DNA of 64,000 nt from Iodobacter fluviatilis (GTDB lineage: Bacteria; Pseudomonadota; Gammaproteobacteria; Burkholderiales; Chitinibacteraceae), in assembly GCF_004194535.1 (NCBI RefSeq), contig NZ_CP025781.1, positions 434,001 to 498,000 of the forward strand, written 5' to 3'. Position 1 is the stretch's first letter. Each line of letters starts with the position of its first letter. The translations under genes were made by a program, and so were the position numbers. The notes beneath the pieces were generated by a model. The model ran no database searches. It was not told the origin of the DNA and worked only from the letters and a program-made list of their open reading frames with translations. Of this stretch, positions 37,163 to 44,936 are shown piece by piece.

Positions 37163-38190
37163 ATGAAAATACTATTGCCAACTTCAACTGCGGGCAGTTT
37201 ACCCAAGCCTACTTGGCTTGCAGAACCAGAGAAAATTTGGTCTCCCTGGAAATTACAAGGTCAAGAATTAATAGACGGCAAATTAGATGCTTTACGTTTG
37301 TCACTGCAAGAGCAATTACACGCAGGGATTCATATTGTTAGTGATGGAGAGCAAACGCGCCAACATTTCGTCACTACATTTATTGAGCATCTGAGCGGCG
37401 TTGATTTTGAAAAACGTGAAACGGTCAGAATTCGTAATCGCTATGATGCAAGCGTACCCACGGTGGTGGGCGAGGTTGCTAGGACAAAACCTGTTTTTGT
37501 TGAAGATGCCAAGTTTCTACGCCAACAAACCAAGCAGCCAATTAAATGGGCTTTGCCCGGCCCGATGACGATGATCGATACCTTGTATGATCGCCATTAT
37601 AAAAGTCGTGAAAAACTGGCTTGGGAATTCGCTAAAATTCTTAATCAGGAAGCCCGTGAATTAGAGGCTGCTGGGGTAGATATTATTCAATTTGATGAGC
37701 CTGCATTTAATGTCTTTTTTGATGAGGTGAATGATTGGGGGGTGGCTACCTTAGAAAGAGCCATTGAAGGACTTCAATGTGAAACCGCCGTGCATATTTG
37801 CTATGGTTACGGCATTAAAGCCAATACCGATTGGAAAAAAACGCTGGGATCAGAGTGGCGCCAATATGAAGCCGCTTTCCCCAAATTGCAAAAATCGAAT
37901 ATTGATATTGTCTCACTAGAATGTCAAAACTCGCGGGTGCCCATGGATCTGATTGAACTGATTCGAGGAAAAAAAGTGATGGTAGGCGCTATTGATGTGG
38001 CAAACCATACCATTGAAACCCCGAGGAGGTCGCAGATACCCTGCGAAAAGCACTGCAGTTTGTCGATGCGGATAAGCTCTACCCTAGCACCAATTGTGGT
38101 ATGGCACCTTTGCCGCGTGCAGTCGCACGAGGCAAACTCAATGCATTAACTGCTGGAGCGCAAATCATTCGCAAAGAACTATTGGCCTAG
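37163..38190 (+). pseudogene. mesD: MesD-type core methionine synthase, frameshifted near the C-terminus
   Basis: The frame opens at ATG 37163 with ILLPTSTAGSLPKPTWLAEP. It continues through HIVSDGEQTRQHF, WALPGPMTMIDTLYD and DIIQFDEPAFNVFFDEV as a MetE C-terminal-domain-like protein. At about 38020, after NHTIETP, the frame shifts: one base seems missing in the C run of ACCCCGAGG. Without the shift the sequence would end EEVADTLRKALQFVDADKLY, then STNCGMAPLPRAVARG, and stop at 38188-38190. The lost part contains the Cys of TNCG, the last zinc ligand of the MetE fold. As written the product runs on to 38149 in a wrong frame and should be inactive. The true stop codon TAG is part of the CTAG next to a MITE. 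A sequencing error is an alternative. Confidence 0.85.
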
Positions 38191-38453
38191 GGTCTGTTGA
38201 CGTTTCATTCACAATTGCGCTGAGCCGGAAAATGGCTAGGCACAAGGCATGCGACGAAGGCAATAACGCGTTATTTCCAAGGAGCATAACGCAGTGAATG
38301 GCCATTTTCCGGCCCAGCCCTTCGGGTTTAGCCCATTTTTGGGGCTGCACGGCGTTAAAAATCGCTGATGGTACTCGTACCATGTCGCAATTTTCTCCTT
38401 GTTCAGCCCCAAAACTGGGCCAAACGCAGCCGTGAATGAAACGTCAACAGACC
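38191..38453. mobile_element. MITE-like element, family 1, copy B (263 bp), flanked by CTAG
   Basis: The ends are GGTCTGTTGACGTTTCATTC and its near-perfect inverse ending GTCAACAGACC, with CTAG at 38187-38190 and 38454-38457. The left CTAG includes the ancestral stop codon of mesD. It is longer than copy A and contains the GCCCCAAAA segments also seen in copy C. It separates mesD from the flavin reductase gene. The following 38458-38703 holds only a short inverted repeat (AACGCAGAGAAGCAGA type) and no gene. Confidence 0.85.
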
Positions 38454-38703
38454 CTAGTTCTACTTGGCCACCCCAAAAATATTTAAACGCAGAGAAGCAG
38501 ACAAAAACAGCGAAATCGGATTTATCCCTAAAGATTTCTAATGAATTGAATCAGTTTAATTCTTTCTTCCTCTGCGTTTCTGCGTTGGGTCCTTTTCCAT
38601 TCAACACTGCATTCAACTCTGCACACTGATAGATGATGTACTGAGTGCACGCATGTAGCATGTCATCTTCATGTTTAAAAATACGGTTTAATTTAGGAAT
38701 AAT

Positions 38704-39198
38704 GTGATGATTGAAACAACAGACTATAAAAGTGCAATGTCGTTGTTAACGGGTGCGGTTAATGTGGTTACTACGACGGGCCTATCTGGTCGTCATGGAT
38801 TTACTGCGTCTGCAGTTTGTAGCGTGACGGATACACCGCCAACATTATTGGTCTGCATGAATAAATCCGCTCGATCACACAGTCATTTTATAGACAATAA
38901 AATTTTAACTGTGAATGTTTTAGGTGTGCATCATCAGTCTATTTCCAGCGCATTTTCATCCCCTATCAATTCAGAAGAGCGTTTTCAATATGGCAATTGG
39001 ACTGAATTAAAAACGGGCGCACCTGTTTTAGTGGATGCTTTGGTGAGTTTTGATTGTCAGATTGAGCAAATTCAAGAAGTCGGCACGCATACAATTTTTA
39101 TTTGCCCTATTGTCGCTATTTCGCAAAGCGAATATGAGCAAGGCTTGGTTTATTTTAATCGTGCTTATCATCATGTGGGTCAGGCGCAAGTAGCGTAA
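38704..39198 (+). CDS. Flavin reductase-like protein (NAD(P)H:FMN oxidoreductase family)
   Basis: The 164-residue protein matches the split-barrel flavin reductase family (HpaC/RutF type). It has GAVNVVTTTGLSGRHGFTAS at the N-terminus, then SVTDTPPTLLVCMNKSARSH and NVLGVHHQSISSAFSS, with GTHTIFICPIVAI near the end. Such enzymes reduce FMN or FAD with NAD(P)H and hand it to a partner oxygenase. In this cluster it may supply reduced flavin to the MesX/MesD system, which fits the reported oxygen dependence, but that is inference. The MITE at 38191-38453 now lies between it and mesD. Confidence 0.88.
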   Translation: MMIETTDYKSAMSLLTGAVNVVTTTGLSGRHGFTASAVCSVTDTPPTLLVCMNKSARSHSHFIDNKILTVNVLGVHHQSISSAFSSPINSEERFQYGNWTELKTGAPVLVDALVSFDCQIEQIQEVGTHTIFICPIVAISQSEYEQGLVYFNRAYHHVGQAQVA

Positions 39199-39242
39199 AC
39201 CCACAATATTTAACCTGCAGCACTTAATAAAGTAAGTATATC

Positions 39243-40052
39243 GTGGAATTAATCATTTTTTTAGCCATAGGTGCCATCGCTGGATTTGCAGCTGGATTAT
39301 TTGGTGTGGGTGGTGGAATTATCATCGTACCCATATTGTATGTAGTTTTTACGAAAATGAGCTATGGCCCTGAAGTAGTGATGCATTTAGCTTTAGGTAC
39401 ATCGTTGGCGACTATTATAGTCACTTCTATTAGTTCATTACTTGCGCACCATAAAAAAGGTGCCGTTATATGGCCAGTATTCAAAAATTTGGCACCCGGT
39501 TTAATCATAGGATCTTTTTTCGGGGCGGGAATTGCCGGATTACTTGCTGGCGAACACTTGCGACTGATTATTGGTATTTTTGCGCTTTGGGTTGCACGCA
39601 ATATGTTTGTCGGTGCAAAAAAAATAGTCGATCAAAATAAAGTACTGCCCTCAAGGGCTAAGCAAGTATTTGCAGGTACGGTGATAGGTGTGGCTTCTGC
39701 TATTTTTGGAATTGGAGGAGGAAGCTTAACCGTCCCTTATCTCAATTTTTATGGCGTGATCATGCAAAAAGCGGTTGGCACATCCGCCGCATGTGGTTTA
39801 CCCATCGCTATTTCGGGCGCTTTGGGATTTATGCTTTTTGGTATCAAAGAACAGGTCAATATTAGCAATAGTATTGGCTTTGTTCATATTTATGCTTTTT
39901 TTGTAATTAGCATAATGAGTTTTTTTACCGCAAAATTAGGTGCAAAAGCGGCGCATGTATTATCCCTCGTCGTGCTTAAAAAATGTTTTGCCATTATGTT
40001 ATTTATTGTCGGATATTTTTTTATTCTTAAGGGATTAAGTAGTTCGATATAA
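39243..40052 (+). CDS. TauE/SafE family sulfite/organosulfur exporter-like permease
   Basis: The 269-residue membrane protein (GTG start at 39243) has about eight helices arranged as two similar halves. Each half carries the family signature: FGVGGGIIIVPIL near residue 20 and FGIGGGSLTVPYL near residue 160. TauE/SafE proteins move small sulfur anions such as sulfite or sulfoacetate. It lies 44 bp after the flavin reductase gene and is likely in the same transcript, so it may serve sulfur or methionine metabolism. The substrate is not readable. Confidence 0.9.
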   Translation: MELIIFLAIGAIAGFAAGLFGVGGGIIIVPILYVVFTKMSYGPEVVMHLALGTSLATIIVTSISSLLAHHKKGAVIWPVFKNLAPGLIIGSFFGAGIAGLLAGEHLRLIIGIFALWVARNMFVGAKKIVDQNKVLPSRAKQVFAGTVIGVASAIFGIGGGSLTVPYLNFYGVIMQKAVGTSAACGLPIAISGALGFMLFGIKEQVNISNSIGFVHIYAFFVISIMSFFTAKLGAKAAHVLSLVVLKKCFAIMLFIVGYFFILKGLSSSI

Positions 40053-40096
40053 GTGATATGGCATTTTAAAATGCAATAACAAATGATTTTCCCAGA

Positions 40097-40361
40097 GCAA
40101 TCCTATCAACTTAAGCAAAACGTAAAGGCATGGCGTACTTTGTAGGAGCGGCTTTAGCTGCGAAAGCGCTATTTTTGAAATATTCGCAACTTATGCCGCT
40201 CCTCCTTTGCTAATCCTTAATTGCTTAAATAAAACACTCCATCCATAAAAAAACGGGCCAATCGGCCCGTTTTCCCTAATTAAAAACTCATCTACTTCAA
40301 ATACGCCTCCAAAAACCGAATCGTATGCCCAATCGAGTACACGCGATTTTCGCGTTTAGCG
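40097..40361. repeat. Direct repeat copy 2 at the right edge of the mesX-tauE island
   Basis: This is the intact-looking counterpart of 35357-35624. It contains the same leader, a decayed REP-like palindrome (40142-40205), the terminator hairpin, and the last codons of the S9 peptidase, which here continue into the full gene. The two copies are in the same orientation and about 4.74 kb apart. Confidence 0.8.
40246..40272 (-). terminator. Terminator of the S9 peptidase gene
   Basis: AAAACGGGCC and GGCCCGTTTT pair around a short AT centre; on the minus strand the hairpin is followed by a T run (the A run at 40244-40250 on the plus strand). It lies 20 bp after the peptidase stop and may also stop the tauE transcript. 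Confidence 0.8.
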
Positions 40362-42207
40362 GCACCGTGGCCTTCGTCGGCAAAAAGCATCAGCTCGGCG
40401 GGAACATGGCGTTTTTGGGCTGCTTCATACATTTTTAGCGCTTCGCCAACCGGCACACGCGGGTCGGACACGCCTTGGATAATCATCAGTGGGGCGATCA
40501 GTTTATCAATGTGGTTGATCGGCGAAAGCTGGATTAATGCCTCACGATCTTTCACCGGATCGCCATATTCTGCAATACGCAGCGCACGGCGATAAGGCGC
40601 GGTGTTTTGTAAGAAGCTCATAAAATTAGAGATGCCCACGGTAGATACACCTGCATCGTAAGCGCCCGCAAACATCGTCATCCCTGCCAGCGTAGAGTAG
40701 CCGCCGTAGCTGCCGCCAATAATGCCGATCTTAGGCACTTGGCCATTTTTAGCCCACTGGCTACGCATATAGCGCGAAGCGTCTTCGATATCGCTAACCA
40801 CTTGCAAGCGCTTAGCGCCGTCATCCATCGCAAGCCAAGCTTTGCCATAGCCATCCGAGCCACGCACATTGGGCTCGGCAAAGATAAAACCAGCATCCAC
40901 ATACAGCTGCGCCACCGGAGAGAAACCTGCCTTGGTTTGCCCCTCTGGCCCACCATGAAAATGCACGACCACGGGGCAAACCATCGTTGCGCATTGTGCT
41001 GGGCGGCGTACAAACATCGGGATTGTAGTGCCATCTCTAGCGGGATAGCTCTCTAAGCTGGCTTTAGCAAAGTGCTGCGTATTTACTTCTGGGCTCATGG
41101 CCTGCTGCCATTGCACTAGCTTGCCGGTGCTCCATTCATAGCGATAGCTCAGCCTTGGCGAAGTGGCGGTTTCTACGCTGATCAGGCTATAGCGGCCATC
41201 TGGGCTGTGGCCGCTGATCAGCACATGATCGCTGCCTTTAAACTGCGGCAGTTTTATCGGCTGCAGGCTTCTGGCATCCAAGGCAAAGCTACGGATATAA
41301 CCCGCCTCATTCACGCTATAGCTAATATGCTGACGTGATTTATCGAGCTCAAAGCTGCTGACATCCCAGTTTATTTCAGGGGAAACTGGCTTAAACTGAC
41401 CTGCCTTCCATTGGTAAAGGCGGCGGAAATTGCCAAACTTCGATGTTTGTACAATCAGCTCATCCGGCCCTGCCCATAGGCGGCGCTATATTCTTCTTTT
41501 TCATTCTGACCAAACAAGGGCTTGAGTTCTCCATCGGCCAGCTCATAAAATTCCGCCGCTAGATTGGTAATGGTTTTTTCTAGCAAAATCCGTCCATGGT
41601 GCTGATCCGCGATATTCCATAAGCCAGGCTGATCAAACACCACTTGTTTGGTGGCGCTGGCGATGTGGTAGCGATAGATGGTGTAGCTGTCTTTTTGCTT
41701 ATCATTCGCGCTGTAATACACATATTGATTATCATCAGAAACAAAAGCAAAGCGGGTTTGCACGCCTGCAATACGCTGAATTTCTTTGAGCGCCCCGCCG
41801 CCCGCTGGCTGCAAATACAGCCCAGGGTTTTCTTCGCCTTTGCGATCACGCTGAATCACTAAAGTCTGGCCATCGGGGCTGATGCCGGCAATTTGGGTGG
41901 CATCTTCTCCGCCCGTCATCTGTACCGGAAAGCGCTGTGGCCCATCCAAACGCCACACTTGGCTTACACCCGTAACCCGCCAGCTAAAGTAAAGCTTTGC
42001 GCCATCGGGGCTAAGCATGCCTGCACTGGGGCTAGAAATATCCAGCATGCTTTGAATCCGCCGCGATAAACTAGGCTCTAGCGGCTTGGGGCGAAACGCC
42101 TCTATGCTTTCCTTGCTAATGCTGTCTGCGCCAAGGCCAGCGTAATCTGCAGCAAAGGCGCTACTGGTAAAGAAGCCACACACTAATAAACTGCTGATTA
42201 TTTTCAT
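40292..42207 (-). pseudogene. S9-family prolyl oligopeptidase/acylaminoacyl-peptidase with a frameshift
   Basis: The gene starts at ATG 42207 (ribosome site AAGGAT) with the signal peptide SSLLVCGFFTSSAFA, followed by a WD-like propeller (AGMLSPDGAKLYFSWRVTG, GISPDGQTLVIQRDRKG). The frame ends early at 41455. The sequence resumes in another frame just after, as WAGPDELIVQTSKFGNFRRL, and runs to 40292 with the alpha/beta hydrolase domain: nucleophile in GIIGGSYGGYSTLAG, Asp in GVSDPRVPVGEA and His in DEGHGAAKREN. The catalytic triad is intact, but it lies beyond a frameshift at about 41460-41490. Corrected length is about 640 residues. A sequencing error would make it a normal secreted peptidase. 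Confidence 0.85.
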
Positions 42208-42383
42208 TGTTTTATCCTTGTCTCTGCACCACGCTGTGCCCATCAACACCCCCACCTTGGCAGCAAGCTAACAAATAGCACATTTAATTACAATAACTTG
42301 ACTAAATAAGCTAGATAAACACAAGCCACAGTAATGAATTATGCATGATGCGGCAACTGTGGTTATTCCCAACGGAGATCAAT

Positions 42384-42992
42384 ATGACCCAGCCCCTAAT
42401 TAGCCAACAAACACTGGCCCACTACCAAGCCCACGCCGAGGCGTTTAAAACAGGGACGGCCGATCACGATGTGAGCCAGAATATCACCGCACTTTTGCGC
42501 CATATTAGCGGCACGGTGCCTTTTGATATCTTGGATTTTGGCTGCGGCCCGGGGCGTGATTTAAAACGCTTCAGCGCACTTGGCTACAGGGCCATTGGTC
42601 TAGATGGCACGGCGCGCTTTGTTGAGATGGCCAAAGCCGACAGTGGCTGCGAAGTATGGCTACAGGATTTTCTAGCACTAGATCTACCCAGTGCCCACTT
42701 TGACGGCATCTTTGCCAATGCCGTGCTGTTTCATATTCCTAGCGCAGCACTGCCACGCATTCTGATCCAGCTGCACGCCACGCTCAAAACCGGCGGCGTG
42801 CTGTTTTGCTCTAATCCACGCGGCAATAATGAAGAAGGCTGGAATCAAGGGCGCTATGGTGCTTATTACAACTTAGAAACATGGCAAAGTTATTTAATCG
42901 CCGCAGGCTTTACCGAGCTAGAGCACTACTACCGCCCTGCTGGCTTACCCCGTGAGCAACAACCTTGGTTGGCAAGCGTATGGCGCGCTTAA
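42384..42992 (+). CDS. Class I SAM-dependent methyltransferase
   Basis: From ATG 42384 (ribosome site GGAG) the protein has 202 residues. Motif I is DILDFGCGPGRDLKRF (about residue 45), followed by YRAIGLDGTARFVEMAK with the ribose-binding acid, and FDGIFANAVLFHIPSAALPR as motifs II/III. The family is broad (Methyltransf_11/25 type), and the substrate cannot be told. A start at 42345 is possible but lacks a ribosome site. It is a single gene with no obvious operon partner. Confidence 0.88.
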   Translation: MTQPLISQQTLAHYQAHAEAFKTGTADHDVSQNITALLRHISGTVPFDILDFGCGPGRDLKRFSALGYRAIGLDGTARFVEMAKADSGCEVWLQDFLALDLPSAHFDGIFANAVLFHIPSAALPRILIQLHATLKTGGVLFCSNPRGNNEEGWNQGRYGAYYNLETWQSYLIAAGFTELEHYYRPAGLPREQQPWLASVWRA

Positions 42993-43122
42993 AAGACATC
43001 CGCGCTGAGTAGCAGCCTGTCGCCACAACACAACAAATTGTTAAAATTAGCCTGATTCATTTATTCCAAACAAATATATCAGATAAGATATACTCACACA
43101 AACCAATATAAGACAGGATACC

Positions 43123-44643
43123 GTGAAACTCACCCACGCCCTTGCCCTGATCCTTGTCAGCGGTAACACTTTTGCCTCTCCATCCACCGTGCCAGCAGGC
43201 ATCGCTTGGGAGCAAGGAGATGTTAGCGCCGCTTTTGCCAAAGCCAAAGCAGAAAAAAAACCACTGTTTCTTTACTGGGGAGCCACTTGGTGCCCGCCAT
43301 GCAATCAAATTAAAGCCACCGTGTTTAATCAACAGCGTTTTATTGATCGCACCAAACAATTTATTCCAGTCTATGTGGATGGCGATAGCCCAAGTGCGCA
43401 AAAGCTGGCCAGCCAGTTTAAGGTGCGCGGTTATCCCAGCATGATTTTATTTAAACCAGACGGCACAGAAATCACCCGCTTGCCTGGCGAAGTAGATGCG
43501 GAGCGCTATCTCAGCACGCTAGAGCTAGGCCTCTCTAACGCCCGCCCCGTTAAAGAAACACTGAGCAGCGCACTGGCCGGTGGCAAGCTTAGCGTGGATG
43601 ACTGGCGTTTACTTGCAGATTACTCATGGGAATCTGATCAAGCCCAGTTAATCGAGGAAAGCAAACTAGCCAGCACACTTAAAACGCTGGCCCAAGCCGT
43701 GCCTGCCACCGAAACCTACGCAGCCACACATTTGCAGCTAAAAGCTATTTCTATTGCCGCTGGTGATGAGCAAGCCAGCACCACGCCTGAAGAGCTGGCA
43801 ATTCTGTATAAAGTATTGGCGGATAAGCAGCTTAGCCGCGATAACTTTGATGTGATCGTCAATAGCGCCAGCGATATTGTCAGCCAGCAGAGTAAAGCGA
43901 CTTCTGCAGAAAGAAATAAGCTGACTGCAGCATGGAGCAGCGCACTGCAAAAACTAGCTTTAGACCCTTCCCTCTCTGCGAATGACCGCTTAAGCGCGCT
44001 GACCAGCCAAGTTGCACTGGCCAAGCTTGATCTGGCTAAAGATGTAAAGCTGGCCGAACCGCTGCTCAAAGAAGTACGTTCACGCGTCAGCGATGCCGAT
44101 AAAAGCACCAGCAACGGCTACGAGCGTCAATCGGTGATCAGCACTGCGGCTTACACCCTTAGCGAAGCTGGCCTGCTAGATGAATCAGATACCTTACTCA
44201 AAGCCGAGCTAAAACGCTCGCACGCGCCTTACTACTTTATGCTCTCCTTGGGGGCGAATGCCAAAAAGCGAGGCAATAAAGATGAAGCCTTAGGCTGGTA
44301 CGAAGAAGCGTATAAAAAATCAGAAGGCCCAGCTACCCGCGTGCAATGGGGGAGTAGCTATATCAGCGCACTGATTGATTTGGCACCGCAAAGCGATGAG
44401 CGTATCGAGCAAACCGCACAAAGCATTCTGAAAGAAGTTGCGGTGACACCCAATGCTTTTTATGAACGTAGCCGCCGCTCGCTGGAAAAAATCGTCACCA
44501 AGCTTTCTGCATGGAATAAAGACAAGCAGCACGAAGCCTCAGTAAGCCGTGTGCTGACTCAGCTAGATGGCATCTGCAGCAAGCTACCCGCGACTGATCC
44601 ACAACGTGCCACTTGCCAAGGTTTGCTTAAACCTAAAGCCTGA
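43123..44643 (+). CDS. Exported thioredoxin-fold protein with long helical C-terminal domain
   Basis: The protein starts with GTG at 43123 and has 506 residues. A signal peptide (ALALILVSGNTFA) is followed by a thioredoxin domain (about 25-140) with the redox motif ATWCPPCNQIKATVF and the cis-Pro segment VRGYPSMILFKPDG. Residues about 150-500 are mostly helical and Ala/Leu-rich, with TPR-like stretches (KKRGNKDEALGWYEEAYKKS). It probably works in the periplasm as a thiol-disulphide protein, perhaps in complex with a client that the helical part binds. A specific role is not known to me. A hairpin terminator follows at 44669-44700. Confidence 0.85.
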   Translation: MKLTHALALILVSGNTFASPSTVPAGIAWEQGDVSAAFAKAKAEKKPLFLYWGATWCPPCNQIKATVFNQQRFIDRTKQFIPVYVDGDSPSAQKLASQFKVRGYPSMILFKPDGTEITRLPGEVDAERYLSTLELGLSNARPVKETLSSALAGGKLSVDDWRLLADYSWESDQAQLIEESKLASTLKTLAQAVPATETYAATHLQLKAISIAAGDEQASTTPEELAILYKVLADKQLSRDNFDVIVNSASDIVSQQSKATSAERNKLTAAWSSALQKLALDPSLSANDRLSALTSQVALAKLDLAKDVKLAEPLLKEVRSRVSDADKSTSNGYERQSVISTAAYTLSEAGLLDESDTLLKAELKRSHAPYYFMLSLGANAKKRGNKDEALGWYEEAYKKSEGPATRVQWGSSYISALIDLAPQSDERIEQTAQSILKEVAVTPNAFYERSRRSLEKIVTKLSAWNKDKQHEASVSRVLTQLDGICSKLPATDPQRATCQGLLKPKA

Positions 44644-44668
44644 TGCACTTAATTTAATTCAATCAGCC

Positions 44669-44700
44669 AATGGCCTTGCACGATGCAAGGCCATTTTTTT
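44669..44700 (+). terminator. Rho-independent terminator after the thioredoxin-like gene
   Basis: ATGGCCTTGCA and TGCAAGGCCAT pair around a CGA loop and are followed by seven T. It lies 26 bp after the stop at 44643. Confidence 0.9.
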
Positions 44701-44879
44701 AAGCCAAGGATACAAGCATTAAGTTAAATCGTTGCTATAGCCAAATACAGCTTTGCAACAAGATAAATCTTCGCCTAGTTGGGGTAAAGGCGGTTTATCT
44801 TAACCATGCGATTTAGCACAACGTGTGCAGAAAAACCTGTCCCCTACAAAAAATACTTCGCACGCCATTGATTTAGCTT

Positions 44880-44927
44880 CATGCAATAACTGGTTATTGT
44901 CGAGGAGTACCATATCAGTGCATTATT
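44880..44927. repeat. Decayed internal fragment of the family 1 MITE
   Basis: The segment ATGCAATAACTGGTTATTGTCGAGGAGTACC (in pieces GCAATAACTGG and TTATTGTCGAGGAG) matches the inverted interior of copy A near 19710-19745. No ends are found. The stretch 44701-44936 holds nothing else recognisable. Confidence 0.5.
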
Positions 44928-44936
44928 CTTATTCGC

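Noticed and set aside
43011-43023. TAGCAGCCTGTCG resembling a MITE family 2 end
   Set aside because: Only about 13 bp match and no partner end or CTAG pair is present nearby; could be chance.
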